Counted from the first letter of the stretch, positions 33,807 to 44,127 are shown. The stretch: DNA of 64,000 nucleotides from Actinomycetota bacterium (GCA_026393115.1 JAPLAU010000013.1:1-64000), one strand, 5' to 3'. Notes: a model not told the origin generated them from the sequence alone. Numbers and translations: made by a program.

Positions 33807-35243
33807 CGGAGTGCGCACGAGGTAGGCCAGTCCTTCTCCGCCGTCGCGAGGTGGACGTGTGCCGAGGTACTCCGCGCCGCGAAGCCGGCACCACGCTGGA
33901 ATGTCGGTCTCGGCCGCGGGGTCGGAGGCCATCACAGCGACGACAGTTCCGGGTGGACGCGCAAACACCGCGCGAGCCAAAGCAATGACAGGTGCCGGGC
34001 ACCGATTGCCTCGTTCGTCGTACCACGCTTGAGGTTCTGCCCAGTCGTCCATAGCGCCATCTTGCACCGTGGGATGTGGCGGGGCCACGCCACCGCCTAC
34101 GGTCGCAACGGGCTCCGCTTGGCGCAACGCGGCAAGCGCCGGTGGAAACTGCGTGAGGAACAGTTCAATGGCGTCGTCGGGGCAACCCAGTGGAAGGCAG
34201 AGGCGCACGTTTCCGCCGGTCAGGACCCCCATGGCGGCGAGCACGTGACTCGGCTCTCCCGAATCGCTCGCGCAGGCCGAACCGCTGCCGACGCTGACTC
34301 CTCGTTCATCAAGGGTCCGCACAAGTGACTCACCGCCAACGTAGAGCGCCGAGAGGGTGAGCGCGTGAGGAAGTCGGCGATCAGGATCGCCAGCGACGAC
34401 CACGTCTGCAACGTGGCGCTGAACATGGTCGCGAATGCGGGCGATCTGCCCCCACGCCCGGTCTGACTCGACTGCCCGCTCAGCTTCGGCGGCCTCGAGT
34501 GCACTCGCCGCGGCCACGATGAGTGCGACGGGCTGCTCATTGGCAATCGCTGGTTCGGACAATCGCCACGGGGATCCAGCAGCGACCATCAGCACTCCGG
34601 TGCCTCGGGGGCCGCCCCAGGACACCGCGTCTGCAGCGAGCACCGACCAGCCGCCCGGAATGGAAATGCGGCCGGCGCTTGCGGTGGCATCGAGCAGCGT
34701 CGGCACTCCGGCAGTCGAGAGCTGTTCAAGAATTGGTTCGACATCCTGCAGGGTTCCAACCTCTCCGTTGGCCAATTGCAGACATACCACCGTTGGCCCC
34801 GAACCCAGCGCTGCTTCGAGCAGCGCCGCGGCATCGATATGACCTAGGGCATCGACTCCGACGGTGATGGTCGGATGCCCCTGACTGCGCCACCACCGAG
34901 CAACTCGCAGAGTGGCCGAGTGATCAATGGCAGTCACGACCAAGGTTGCGGTGGCTTCGGGAGTGCTCACTCCCGCGAGTAGTCCGGCGAGTCCGTCGGC
35001 GAGTGCATGCCCCCCACCTGGTCGGATCAGTACAGTCGCGGGGGTGATCGGAGCCAATCGGCTGGCCAACGAATCGTGTGCTGCGGAAAGGAGGTCACTG
35101 GCTCTCCGCGACTGCGAGGAGGCCCCGCTCGGATCGCTCCATCCGGCACTACCGCAGAGCGTCAGACTGTGCATTGCCGCGGGGCTAAGCGGCCCCCCAC
35201 GCGAGGTGTCGAGCAGGCACTGAACGTCCTTCGACATAGACAC
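33798..35243 (-). CDS. Cysteine desulfurase-like protein fused to a TusA domain, lacking the PLP lysine
   Basis: The 481-aa protein pairs an aminotransferase class V fold (about residues 1-375) with a C-terminal TusA-like sulfur carrier domain (about 405-480; NRCPAPVIALARAV with its Cys-Pro). The desulfurase active-site Cys is kept in SVGSGSACASDSGEPS, as are IDHS and LLDATASAG. But the PLP-lysine region, usually ending HK..GPKG, here reads DAVSWGGPRGTGVL, and the only Lys in the protein is residue 5. It therefore cannot form the normal internal aldimine. It may bind sulfur or act as a scaffold next to the cytochrome oxidase genes. It diverges from ctaC. Confidence 0.85.
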   Translation of the reverse strand: MSMSKDVQCLLDTSRGGPLSPAAMHSLTLCGSAGWSDPSGASSQSRRASDLLSAAHDSLASRLAPITPATVLIRPGGGHALADGLAGLLAGVSTPEATATLVVTAIDHSATLRVARWWRSQGHPTITVGVDALGHIDAAALLEAALGSGPTVVCLQLANGEVGTLQDVEPILEQLSTAGVPTLLDATASAGRISIPGGWSVLAADAVSWGGPRGTGVLMVAAGSPWRLSEPAIANEQPVALIVAAASALEAAEAERAVESDRAWGQIARIRDHVQRHVADVVVAGDPDRRLPHALTLSALYVGGESLVRTLDERGVSVGSGSACASDSGEPSHVLAAMGVLTGGNVRLCLPLGCPDDAIELFLTQFPPALAALRQAEPVATVGGGVAPPHPTVQDGAMDDWAEPQAWYDERGNRCPAPVIALARAVFARPPGTVVAVMASDPAAETDIPAWCRLRGAEYLGTRPPRDGGEGLAYLVRTPLE

Positions 35244-35348
35244 GACGCTACCCCTACCCGAGGCTCCCTGAACGGGAGGTTCTGCGCTAGTGTCTGACCC
35301 GTGCCGGACCGCACTCGCGGACCACTGACCGCCCCTGAGGACATGCGC

Positions 35349-36194
35349 GTGAGCACCCCCTCCGTTGATCGGCAGACGCGTCCAGCATCAGGGCGCCTGC
35401 GTCCCCGTCGAGTTGTCGGCCTCGCCGGTGCTTTGGCACTGGTAGCACTGGTGGCAACCGGCTGTTCGCAGTCGGAAATTGAAGCCTGGCAGCGCGGCGG
35501 ATTCCCCGCGCCCGCTACCGAGCAGGCGCCGATCATCTTGCAACAGTGGCAGTTGTCGTGGGTTGCGGCTCTGATCGTCGGCGCCCTTGTGTGGGGCCTG
35601 ATCATCATCGCGATCATCGCGTTCCGCCGTCGTGGCAACGAGGTGCCTGAGCAGACCAAGTACAACCTGCCCATCGAGATGCTCTACACGGTCGCTCCGC
35701 TGATCATGATCATGACGATGTTCTACTTCACAGCCCGTGATCAGGCTGAGATTCAGAAGGTCACCAACGACCAGGCGCTCACTGTCAATGTTGTGGGTTT
35801 CAAGTGGAATTGGGCCTTCAATTACATCGATCAGGGCGCGTACTCGATCGGAACCCCTGAGCACCGTTCTGAACTTGTTCTTCCGGTTGACGAAAAAGTG
35901 AAGTTCGAACTGACCTCGCCGGACGTGATCCACTCCTTCTGGATTCCCTCGTTCCTCTACAAGATGGACGTTTTCCCCGGCCGCAAGAACGTTTTTGAGG
36001 TCACGCCTAACAAGATTGGCGTCTACGCAGGTCGTTGCGCCGAACTCTGTGGGGTTGACCATTCGCAGATGCTCTTCACAGTCCGGGTAGTGCCCAAGGC
36101 TGAATTTGAAGCATGGATCGCCTCACTCAAGGCGAAGGGGCAGAGCGGGATGATTGAAACCGGCCGAACCAACGATGCGGGAGCGACGGAATGA
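35349..36194 (+). CDS. ctaC: Cytochrome c oxidase subunit II
   Basis: The 281-aa subunit has a lipoprotein-type signal ([10 protein letters not shown], lipobox ATGC), two membrane helices, and a periplasmic cupredoxin domain with the CuA ligands in [12 protein letters not shown] (Cys, Cys, His, Met) and the ligand His in DVIHSFW. It takes electrons from QcrC or a cytochrome and passes them to subunit I. I chose the GTG at 35349 because GAGG lies eight bases upstream; ATG 35343 and GTG 35301 are alternatives. The stop overlaps the ctaD start. Confidence 0.93.
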   Translation: MSTPSVDRQTRPASGRLRPRRVVGLAGALALVALVATGCSQSEIEAWQRGGFPAPATEQAPIILQQWQLSWVAALIVGALVWGLIIIAIIAFRRRGNEVPEQTKYNLPIEMLYTVAPLIMIMTMFYFTARDQAEIQKVTNDQALTVNVVGFKWNWAFNYIDQGAYSIGTPEHRSELVLPVDEKVKFELTSPDVIHSFWIPSFLYKMDVFPGRKNVFEVTPNKIGVYAGRCAELCGVDHSQMLFTVRVVPKAEFEAWIASLKAKGQSGMIETGRTNDAGATE

Positions 36195-37903
36195 CAACCC
36201 TCGGCGATCGTCCCACCATCACTACGGTGGCAGAGCCCGCACCGCGCGCACCACGTCAACAGCGTTTCGGACGCACCTTCGTCAAGTGGGTCACGAGCAC
36301 TGACCACAAGACGATCGCGTACATGTACTTCATCACGTCCTTCATCTTCTTCATGATCGGTGGCTCAATGGCCATGCTGATTCGTGCTGAGCTTGCTCAG
36401 CCCGGTCAGCAGGTTCTCACCAATGAGCAGTACAACCAGTTGTTTACGATGCATGGCTCAATCCTGCTGCTGCTCTTTGCCACCCCGTTGTTCGTGGCCT
36501 TTGCCAACGCGGTCATGCCGCTTCAGATCGGTGCCCCCGATGTGGCCTTCCCCCGTTTGAACATGGTGGGTTACTGGCTCTATGTGCTCGGTGGCATCAC
36601 GGTCATGATCAGTTTCGTCACCCCTGGCGGAGCGGCTTCATTCGGCTGGTTCCTCTATGCGCCGTTATCGAACGCGGTCAATACCCCTCAGGTCGGAGCT
36701 GACCTGTGGATCATGGGCTTCGCAATGGGTGGTGTCGGCACGATTCTCGGTGGCGTCAACTTCATCACGACCATCTACTGCATGCGCGCACCGGGCATGA
36801 CGATGTTCCGGATGCCGATCTTCACGTGGACCGTCCTGCTCACCAGCGTCCTAGTGCTCATGGCCTTCCCGGTGCTTGCCGCGGCGCTCGTGGTTCTGGA
36901 GGTTGACCGCAAATTCGGGTCCCTTGTCTTCGAGGCGTCCAATGGGGGCGCACTGCTCTGGCAGCACCTGTTCTGGTTCTTCGGTCACCCTGAGGTCTAC
37001 ATTTTGGCGCTTCCGTTCTTCGGCGTCGCCAGCGAAATCCTTCCGGTGTTCAGTCGCAAGCCCATCTTTGGCTACAAAGGTTTGGTCTTCGCCACCATTG
37101 CGATCGCGGGCCTATCTGTGGCTGTCTGGGCCCACCACATGTACGTCACCGGTGCGGTGAACTTGCCGTTCTTTGCCTTCATGACGATGTTGATTGCCGT
37201 GCCGACTGGCGTGAAGTTCTTCAACTGGATTGGCACGATGTGGCGGGGGAGTCTGACTTTCGACACTCCAATGCTGTGGACAATTGGATTCATGGTGACC
37301 TTCCTGTTCGGTGGTCTCACCGGAATTCTGCTCGCTAACCCACCGATTGACTTTCAGGTGAGCGACTCATACTTCGTGGTCGCCCACTTCCACTACGTGG
37401 TGTTCGGCACGGTGGTATTCATGATGTTTGCGGGCTTCTACTTCTGGTGGCCTAAGTGGACCGGCCGGATGCTCGACGAGCGACTGGGCAAGTTGCAGTT
37501 CTGGCTTGTGTTCATCAGCTTCCAGGGCACCTTCCTGGTGCAGCACTGGCTGGGCGCTGAGGGAATGCCGCGACGTTACGCCGACTATGCCGAGTCCGAC
37601 GGATTTACCACGCTTAACCAGATTTCGACGGCGTTCTCCTTCGTGCTCGGTGCGTCGACACTGGTCTTCTTGTGGAACGTCTACAAGACCTGGCGGCATG
37701 CGCCCCTGGTCACCGTTGACGACCCGTGGGGCTGGGGAGGTTCGTTGGAGTGGGCCACGAGTTGCCCGCCTCCGCGTCACAACTTCGTGAAGTTGCCTCC
37801 TATCCGCAGCGAGCGCCCTGCGTTCGATCTGCACCACCCCGAACTTGCCGGTCTTGATCACCCTGAGTTGGCGGCTGCGACCGAGCAGGCGAGTGGCGCA
37901 TGA
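36191..37903 (+). CDS. ctaD: Cytochrome c oxidase subunit I (aa3 type)
   Basis: The 570-aa protein has twelve membrane helices with the heme and CuB ligands: [20 protein letters not shown] (His-Tyr crosslink pair), WAHHMYVTG and [10 protein letters not shown]. It reduces oxygen to water and pumps protons. Four-base overlaps with ctaC and ctaF show one operon. Confidence 0.96.
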   Translation: MTTLGDRPTITTVAEPAPRAPRQQRFGRTFVKWVTSTDHKTIAYMYFITSFIFFMIGGSMAMLIRAELAQPGQQVLTNEQYNQLFTMHGSILLLLFATPLFVAFANAVMPLQIGAPDVAFPRLNMVGYWLYVLGGITVMISFVTPGGAASFGWFLYAPLSNAVNTPQVGADLWIMGFAMGGVGTILGGVNFITTIYCMRAPGMTMFRMPIFTWTVLLTSVLVLMAFPVLAAALVVLEVDRKFGSLVFEASNGGALLWQHLFWFFGHPEVYILALPFFGVASEILPVFSRKPIFGYKGLVFATIAIAGLSVAVWAHHMYVTGAVNLPFFAFMTMLIAVPTGVKFFNWIGTMWRGSLTFDTPMLWTIGFMVTFLFGGLTGILLANPPIDFQVSDSYFVVAHFHYVVFGTVVFMMFAGFYFWWPKWTGRMLDERLGKLQFWLVFISFQGTFLVQHWLGAEGMPRRYADYAESDGFTTLNQISTAFSFVLGASTLVFLWNVYKTWRHAPLVTVDDPWGWGGSLEWATSCPPPRHNFVKLPPIRSERPAFDLHHPELAGLDHPELAAATEQASGA

Positions 37904-38304
37904 AGATTGAAGGCTGGCTCTTCGCATGCGGCGCGTTCTTCTACGCGCTTGTTGCCACCGTCTACTGGCTCATCACCGGAGAAATCGTGGGAACGACCGC
38001 GCTGACCCTCACCGCTGGGTTGGCCGGCCTAGTGGGCTTCTATACGCTCTTCACCGGCAAGCGAGTGGGAGTTCGTCCCGAAGATCGCTTCGACGCCGAA
38101 ATCAGCGAAGCCGACCCCGACTACGGGTTCTTCAGCCCCCACTCGTGGTGGCCGCTCGTGGTGGGTCTGGGTGCTATGGCAACTGCTCTGGGCGTTGCAT
38201 TCCTTACCTGGTGGTTGATCCTGTTCGGGTTCTGCACGCTGGTGTTCGCAGCAATCGGCATGGTGTTCGAGTACCTGCGTCCGCCGTACGTCGACGTCGA
38301 CTAG
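37900..38304 (+). CDS. ctaF: Actinobacterial cytochrome c oxidase subunit IV
   Basis: This 134-aa protein has four hydrophobic helices and the actinobacterial CtaF opening [19 protein letters not shown], with a conserved middle [15 protein letters not shown]. CtaF is a small structural subunit of the aa3 oxidase supercomplex. The start overlaps ctaD by four bases. About 95 bases to the convergent aminotransferase gene hold a small CGCGCT/AGCGCG hairpin without a T tract. Confidence 0.93.
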   Translation: MKIEGWLFACGAFFYALVATVYWLITGEIVGTTALTLTAGLAGLVGFYTLFTGKRVGVRPEDRFDAEISEADPDYGFFSPHSWWPLVVGLGAMATALGVAFLTWWLILFGFCTLVFAAIGMVFEYLRPPYVDVD

Positions 38305-38397
38305 TACACGTGCCTCTCCTCACAACCCCCTGAACGCCATCGGGGGCACCCAAGCGCGCTCCTAGCGCGTTCACACGCCCCAAGGGCAGCCATGTGA

Positions 38398-39579
38398 CTA
38401 TCGCCATGCGGATCCGAGCGCGGCCACGATGCGCGTGAGTCGTTCAGCGGAGGTTCCAATATTCAGCCGCGCGAACCCCTCGAATCCGGCGCCGAAATCT
38501 GCTCCTGCGCTGACCTCAATGCCGGCCGCCCTCGCTGCTAGTACCGGATCGGCCACTTCGGCGGGCCGCACATCAATCCACACCAGGTAGGTTGCCTCAA
38601 TGCGGGTATAGGGCAGATGTGCCAGGTGCGTGGCCATCAGTTCGTCCAGCAATGTGCGTTGGCGATCAAGATGCACCAGCACGTTGTCGAGCCACGGTCC
38701 ACCGTCGCGGTAGGCGGCCAGAGTCGCCGCCACTCCCAGGGGTGAGGTGCCATGGTTGGCGATGTATGGCAGGGAGCGCAACGTGGCGGCGTCTGCGGCG
38801 TTTCCGGCAATCACTTGCGCGCACTTGAGTCCGGGAATGTTCCATGCTTTGGAGGCCGCAGTAACGGTTGTGGTGTGATGCGCCGTGTCGGGAAGCGAGC
38901 CATACGGTGTGTGCCTGGCGCCGGCAAGAACGAGGGGGGAGTGGATCTCGTCGCTGATCACACGCGCTCCGTGGTGGTTCACCACATCCCGCAGGGCCAT
39001 CAATTCCTCGGGACCGAACACAAGGCCCAACGGGTTGTGGGGCGCAGTCAACAACACCGTGCGCGCACCGTGGCCGAGGGCGTGATCGATCGCGTCAAGA
39101 TCAAGGCAGGCGGGCGCATTGTCGCTTTTGGTGAATTCCACCGGCACGGCGCTGCGTCCGCTCAAGGGCAGGATGCCGAGCATGGGCGGGTAGGCCGGCA
39201 CGGGGACGATGACCGGACCCGGTTCGCAGAGGTAATCCAGTGCCAAACCAACGCCTGACATCACGTCACCGCACCCCACCACAAGGTCGGAATCGACCTC
39301 CCAGCCGAATCGCGCCGCTTGGAATGCGGCGGTGGCCTGTGGAAGGCCGGTGAGGGAGTCGAAGGGGGAGTACCCGAAACTCCCGCGCGAAACGGCGTCC
39401 TGAACTGCTTGCAGAACGACCGGGCACGGCCGCACATCGAGTTCGGCGACCCAGGCCGCGACTTGCGGTGCGGGTGTTATGGCCCACTTGACGGTGCGGG
39501 CTGCGCGAAGGTCGTCATCGCTGAGGTCGAAATCGCAGTCGTCGGAGGTCACGAGGGGAGTCTGACACAGCTCATCCAC
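38398..39579 (-). CDS. MalY/PatB-type PLP aminotransferase (probable cystathionine beta-lyase)
   Basis: The 393-aa class I/II enzyme has the MalY/PatB pattern: WVAELDVRPCPVVLQAV near the N-terminus (MalY: ADMDF), FGYSP, PAYPPML, LLTAPHNPLGLVF, SDEIHSPLVL, the PLP Lys in ASKAWNIPGLK, and C-terminal ARLNIGTS. Such enzymes cleave cystathionine to homocysteine. The usual Met in the MADMDF motif is replaced, so substrate range may differ. The start at 39579 is not firmly set; a GTG at 39552 is possible. Confidence 0.85.
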   Translation of the reverse strand: MDELCQTPLVTSDDCDFDLSDDDLRAARTVKWAITPAPQVAAWVAELDVRPCPVVLQAVQDAVSRGSFGYSPFDSLTGLPQATAAFQAARFGWEVDSDLVVGCGDVMSGVGLALDYLCEPGPVIVPVPAYPPMLGILPLSGRSAVPVEFTKSDNAPACLDLDAIDHALGHGARTVLLTAPHNPLGLVFGPEELMALRDVVNHHGARVISDEIHSPLVLAGARHTPYGSLPDTAHHTTTVTAASKAWNIPGLKCAQVIAGNAADAATLRSLPYIANHGTSPLGVAATLAAYRDGGPWLDNVLVHLDRQRTLLDELMATHLAHLPYTRIEATYLVWIDVRPAEVADPVLAARAAGIEVSAGADFGAGFEGFARLNIGTSAERLTRIVAALGSAWR

Positions 39580-39727
39580 CTCGGGGCCATGTCAGGACCC
39601 TGTAAGCGACACGCCCATCTGGGTGCCACCGTTCGTCACTATGGGTCACCGACACGTACCATGAAGTCATTCGAAGTGGGTTCGGACCATTGTCGGTGAC
39701 ATCAATGCAGGAAGACGGGCGAGGTAC

Positions 39728-40981
39728 ATGATGGAGCGGTTCCCCAGAGCGTCGGGGTTCACGCGGGGGCGTCTTCTGGTCGTCGTCGGAATCGCCGCTG
39801 CGGCGATGCCCCTCACTGCATGCGGTGCCACGAACGACTTCGCGAGCGGACTCACCGACGTGTCACTGTCGTCGAGCGCTCCCATCGCACCCAAATCATC
39901 TGCCAAACTCACCTTCACGCCTGCGCTGGGCGACACGGCGGTGGTGCCGGGTTCGGCGATGAAGGTTGTCGCTGACAAGGGACTCATTACGTCGGTCAAG
40001 GTGGTCAATGCAACGGGCAGCCCGGTCAAGGGCACGCTCAGTACCGACAATCGCAGTTGGGTAGCCCAGGATCAGCTCATCGGATATGGCACCAAGTACG
40101 TGGTTGCCGTCACGGCCGTTGACCGCGAGGGGCTTACCACGAGCACTCGGCAGCAGGTACGCACCTTGGTTCCTGAACACACGTCGGGAATTGCTGGTGT
40201 TGATCCTTCCCCGGACAGTACCTTTGGCGTCGGAATTCCTATCACGCTGACCTTTGATGACCCCGTCGAAAACAAGGCAGAGGTTGAAAAGAGCCTCATT
40301 GTGTCGACCAGTAAGCCAATTGTGGGCGCCTGGAGATGGCTGTCTGATACGCAGGCACAATTCCGACCCAAGACCTACTGGCCCGGCAACACTCAGATCG
40401 AGATCACGGCCCAACTCGTCGGGGTGCAGATGTCTCCGGGAATCTGGGGAGACCGCAACCACACTTACACCTTCACGACGTACGATTCCATCGTCGGTTT
40501 GGTGAACATGCGCAAGCACACGTTGGTGGTGCGCCAAAATGGCAAGGTCATCCGCACGATTCCAATCACGACGGGTAAGCCTGGGTTCGAGAGTCGCTCT
40601 GGCGTGAAAGTCGTCTTGACCAAGGAACGCAACCGCATCATGGACGCTGCGACGGGCGGCACCGACCCGACAAGCCCCGAGTACTACCGACTGAACGTCG
40701 AGTACGCGATGCGCCTGACGTGGTCCGGCGAATTCCTACACGCTGCCCCGTGGTCTGAGGGCTCGCAGGGCTACGACAACGTCAGCCATGGCTGCACCGG
40801 AATGAGCACCGAGAACGCAGCGTGGCTATACGGAATCAGTAACTTGGGCGACGTGTACGAGTACGTCGGCAACGACAAGCAGATGGGCACCGGAGATAAC
40901 GGGATCACCGTCTGGAACGTGACATGGGCCGATTGGCTCAAGGACTCCCAGGCCGGCGAAATCACGACCACCTCGTTGTAG
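39728..40981 (+). CDS. L,D-transpeptidase lipoprotein (Ig-like plus YkuD domains)
   Basis: The 417-aa protein has a lipoprotein signal (lipobox LTAC at about residues 33-36), two Ig-like domains (about 60-255) and a YkuD catalytic domain (about 256-390) whose active site reads VSHGCTGMS with the nucleophilic Cys. It forms 3-3 crosslinks in peptidoglycan outside the membrane. Architecture matches the mycobacterial LdtMt2 type. The start ATG follows a CGAGG box; a second ATG is the next codon. Confidence 0.92.
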   Translation: MMERFPRASGFTRGRLLVVVGIAAAAMPLTACGATNDFASGLTDVSLSSSAPIAPKSSAKLTFTPALGDTAVVPGSAMKVVADKGLITSVKVVNATGSPVKGTLSTDNRSWVAQDQLIGYGTKYVVAVTAVDREGLTTSTRQQVRTLVPEHTSGIAGVDPSPDSTFGVGIPITLTFDDPVENKAEVEKSLIVSTSKPIVGAWRWLSDTQAQFRPKTYWPGNTQIEITAQLVGVQMSPGIWGDRNHTYTFTTYDSIVGLVNMRKHTLVVRQNGKVIRTIPITTGKPGFESRSGVKVVLTKERNRIMDAATGGTDPTSPEYYRLNVEYAMRLTWSGEFLHAAPWSEGSQGYDNVSHGCTGMSTENAAWLYGISNLGDVYEYVGNDKQMGTGDNGITVWNVTWADWLKDSQAGEITTTSL

Positions 40982-40989
40982 CGCCGCTG

Positions 40990-41318
40990 CTAGTTCAGGG
41001 CGGGCAGCATCGCCCGAATCGCGTCATGGTGGTCGCTCCATGAGTCCCACACCGCGCATGCCCAGAGTAAAGAACGCTGGTCGTACTCGGTTAAGTCCGC
41101 ACATCCCACGAGCGAAGCCACTGTGAGGCCCGCAGGAGACTCAGGGGAGCTCAGGTGAGGGAATTCACGGGTGTTTGCCCATCGTGGCGCGTAGCGCCTT
41201 GAGGGTCGTCTCGTCGGCTTGGACCTCACCGAACAACCGCCAGCAGTCAGCGACAGCCCGAACGTAGGCGTGCGTGGGTCCGAGCTCGTCGGGGAAACAT
41301 GCCCCACAGGGCTCAGAA
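40990..41318 (-). pseudogene. Degenerate DUF5946-like gene remnant
   Basis: The 346-base gap between the L,D-transpeptidase and qcrB contains decayed coding sequence on the minus strand. In one frame (about 41181-41318) it reads EPCGACFPDELGPTHAYV followed by ADCWRLFGEVQ, like the N-terminus of DUF5946 proteins, then stops at MGKHP. In another frame (to 40990) it reads LWACAVWDSWSDHHDAIRAM, like the family's C-terminus. There is no start codon, and the middle of the domain is missing. The family call is from memory and moderate; the two-frame decay is directly visible. Confidence 0.5.
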
Positions 41319-41330
41319 CACAGGGCTCAG
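41305..41330. repeat. 12-bp direct repeat including the qcrB stop codon
   Basis: CACAGGGCTCAG occurs at 41305-41316 and 41319-41330, a 14-base phase. The second copy contains the qcrB stop codon (41327-41329); the first joins the DUF5946-like remnant. Confidence 0.85.
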
Positions 41331-43042
41331 TGCTGGTGCGGGTTGGACTCGTGGCCACCGATGGCGGGGGAGTGTAGGACAGGCTCTGAGGTGATTTCCA
41401 AGCCGCGGAAGTCGTCGATGACGGCGTGCTGCTCGTGGTAGTCGTGAGCAGCGTGCGCCTCAGCGGCCTCAATCTCGGCGGCGGTCGGTAGGTACACGTT
41501 GTCACCGTAGAACCAGTGCGAGAACTTGGCACGGAGTCGGGCGGTGCGCCCCTTGGGGTTGGCCACGCCGTTCTCATCGACACCTGACTCGAGGGCGATG
41601 GGCACGTGGTCGACCTTGCCCAGGATCTTGGCCTTCTCCTTGTCGCCGAGGGGTAGGTGAATTTCGATGAACTCACCCTCAGGCGTGCGCAGGATATTGC
41701 CGCTCTCAATGCCGTGCAGCAACTTGTCGTGGTCGCGGCGCTGCAGCGAGAGGCAGATGCGCTTGGTGATGATGAAAATGATAGGCGGCACGACGAAGAC
41801 TGCTACGCGCAACACGTAGGTGATGGTGTTGATCGACAAGTCGAAGGTCGTGGCGATGATGTCGTTTCCGCCCGAGATCCACAGCATTCCGTAGAAGCCG
41901 ATCGCCATCACACCCAGTGCAGTGCGGGTGGGGGCATTTCGAGGCCGGTCGAGAATGTGGTGCTCGCGGTTGTCGCCTGTCGCCCAACGTTCGATGAAGG
42001 GGTAGGCGCCCAGTGCCGTGAAGATCGCGCCTGCCAACACCACAGCGGGCAGGAAGATATTCCACGAGATGCTGTAATTGCCGATATTCCATTCCCAGTT
42101 GGGCGTAATACGAACCGCGCCGTCGAGCCAGCCCATGTACCAGTCGGGCTGTGAACCCGCTGACACTTGGTCGGGGGTGTACGGCCCGAACGCCCAAATC
42201 GGGTTGATGGTGATAATGGCCGCCATGAGAGTGGTGACACCGAATACGACGAAGAAGAATCCGCCGGCCTTGGCCATGTACACAGGAAGCAGTGGGAAGC
42301 CCACGACGTTCTTCTCGGTGCGGCCGGGTCCGGGGTACTGGGTGTGCTTTTGGTGCCACACCAGCATCAGGTGCACGGTGACCAAAGCCAAGATGATGCC
42401 TGGGATCAGTAGCACGTGCACGGTGTACAAGCGTGGAATGAAGTCAAGGCCGGGGAACTCGCCGTTGAAGAGCAGGAATGACAGCCACGTTCCGAGGATC
42501 GGAATTGCGAGCACAATGCCCTCAGCGATGCGCAGTCCGGTTCCGGACAGCAGGTCATCGGGAAGCGAGTAACCCGCGAATCCCTCGAGGATGCCGAGCG
42601 TGAGCAGGCCCGCGCCCATCACCCAGTTGAGTTCACGCGGCTTGCGGAAGGCTCCTGTGAAGAACACCCGCAGCATGTGGACCGTCATCGCGACGAGGAA
42701 GAACAGGGCAGCCCAGTGGTGGATCTGGCGCATCAGCAGGCCGCCGCGTACGTCGAACGAGATGTTCAGCGTTGAGGCGTAGGCCTCGGACATCTTGACA
42801 CCATCGAGTGGAACGTACGAGCCGTTGTAGACGATCTCGGTCATTGAGGGCTTGAACCACAGAGTGAGGTAGGTGCCCGACAGTAGCAAGATGATGAAGC
42901 TGTACAGAGCGATTTCGCCCAGCATGAACGACCAGTGGTCGGGGAAGACCTTGTTGAGACTGCGCTTCATAAACGGCGCAATGCCCAAGCGCTCGTCGGT
43001 GTACTCGGCGAGAGCGCCCCCGGCCTTCACAACAGCACTCAT
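41327..43042 (-). CDS. qcrB: Cytochrome bc1 complex cytochrome b subunit
   Basis: The 571-aa protein has the cytochrome b helices with heme-ligand His pairs (RQIHHWAALFF with MTVHMLRVFF, and YTVHVLLIPG with VTVHLMLVWHQK), the GFAGYSLPDD motif, and the Qo-site region PDWYMGW. An extended C-terminus of over 120 residues, rich in His and Glu, is typical of actinobacterial QcrB. It oxidises menaquinol and is the target of actinobacterial Q203-type inhibitors. Four-base overlap with qcrA. Confidence 0.95.
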   Translation of the reverse strand: MSAVVKAGGALAEYTDERLGIAPFMKRSLNKVFPDHWSFMLGEIALYSFIILLLSGTYLTLWFKPSMTEIVYNGSYVPLDGVKMSEAYASTLNISFDVRGGLLMRQIHHWAALFFLVAMTVHMLRVFFTGAFRKPRELNWVMGAGLLTLGILEGFAGYSLPDDLLSGTGLRIAEGIVLAIPILGTWLSFLLFNGEFPGLDFIPRLYTVHVLLIPGIILALVTVHLMLVWHQKHTQYPGPGRTEKNVVGFPLLPVYMAKAGGFFFVVFGVTTLMAAIITINPIWAFGPYTPDQVSAGSQPDWYMGWLDGAVRITPNWEWNIGNYSISWNIFLPAVVLAGAIFTALGAYPFIERWATGDNREHHILDRPRNAPTRTALGVMAIGFYGMLWISGGNDIIATTFDLSINTITYVLRVAVFVVPPIIFIITKRICLSLQRRDHDKLLHGIESGNILRTPEGEFIEIHLPLGDKEKAKILGKVDHVPIALESGVDENGVANPKGRTARLRAKFSHWFYGDNVYLPTAAEIEAAEAHAAHDYHEQHAVIDDFRGLEITSEPVLHSPAIGGHESNPHQH

Positions 43043-44127
43043 GATGCTCCCTGCTCCCAGAAACTCGGTCCGACATGCTCTTGAAAATCACTGCGCGCCA
43101 CGAGGTAGCCCTCAGAGTCAACAGTGATCGGAAGTTGCGGCATGCGCCGAGCAGCCGGGCCGAACACGACCTTCGCCGAGTCGGCCAAGTCAAACGTACT
43201 TTGGTGGCAGGGACACAGCAACTGGTGAGTGCGCTGCTGGTAAAGCGAGATTGGGCAGCCGACGTGCGTGCAAATCTTGGAGAAGGCGAGGATGCCTTGA
43301 ACGTCCCACGGCTCTTCGGCCGAACCGCCCTGTTGTGAACGAATTTCGGCAGGAGTCATGCGCACCAAGATGGAGGCAGCCTTGGCTCGTGCGTTCAGTG
43401 TGCCTTCGGCTTCCTCGACCTTCTCGAGGCTTGCCGGCACCACGTTGACCAGACCACCCACGGGGATGTCCTCGGGACGAATCGGCCGGTAGGAGCCATC
43501 GGTGACGATGCGCTCGCCCTCGGTCCAGATGGTTTCCGATAGCAACTCGTTCGGACTGGGTGAGTCTGATGGTGTGACCCACATGTCGCGCAGGATGATC
43601 ACGAGGGGCAGTGGGAGAAGGACAAGGGAGGTAATCAGGCTGCGCCTGATGATCTTGCGTGATCCGAAGCCCGACTCCGTAGCCCCTGCTTGGAAGACGC
43701 TGATCGCCTCTTCGCGGTCGGTGGGGCTGCTTTCGAGAATGTGACGCTCTTGAACGACCTCAATATCGGGCATCAACTTCTTGGCCCAGTGAATGGCGCC
43801 AGCACCAATGAGGAAGAGAGCAAGTCCGAGGGTGAGACCGAGAGCAAGGTTGCTCGCGCTCATCGTGCCGATCACAGGAAGGGCAATGACAACGTTCTTG
43901 TCGATGCCGATGTACGCCGCGAGGAATGCGAGGACAAGCAGGCTGGCCACAATGAACATCGTGGATACTTGACGCTCGGCCCGGCGGGCAGCCTTGGGGT
44001 CGACGTCGGCACGGCGTGGCTCGTGGGGGAGTGGCGCAGGAGCAGGCCGACCGTTGGGGAGCTCGAGGTCGCCCAAGTCGTGGCCGTGCTCGTCCGCTGT
44101 GGTTCCGGGGGTGGCGATGTCGCTCAC
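43039..44127 (-). CDS. qcrA: Cytochrome bc1 complex Rieske iron-sulfur subunit
   Basis: The 362-aa protein has a cytoplasmic tail, three membrane helices (about residues 55-190) and a C-terminal Rieske domain with CTHVGC and CPCHQSTFD holding the 2Fe-2S cluster. Three helices rather than one is the actinobacterial form. It passes electrons from menaquinol to QcrC. The start overlaps the qcrC stop. Confidence 0.95.
   Translation of the reverse strand: MSDIATPGTTADEHGHDLGDLELPNGRPAPAPLPHEPRRADVDPKAARRAERQVSTMFIVASLLVLAFLAAYIGIDKNVVIALPVIGTMSASNLALGLTLGLALFLIGAGAIHWAKKLMPDIEVVQERHILESSPTDREEAISVFQAGATESGFGSRKIIRRSLITSLVLLPLPLVIILRDMWVTPSDSPSPNELLSETIWTEGERIVTDGSYRPIRPEDIPVGGLVNVVPASLEKVEEAEGTLNARAKAASILVRMTPAEIRSQQGGSAEEPWDVQGILAFSKICTHVGCPISLYQQRTHQLLCPCHQSTFDLADSAKVVFGPAARRMPQLPITVDSEGYLVARSDFQEHVGPSFWEQGAS

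Noticed and set aside
40990-41709. Minus-strand open frame of 239 codons
   Set aside because: Its first half is only the qcrB gene in a wrong frame; only the last part, after qcrB ends, shows family-like sequence and is listed as a remnant.
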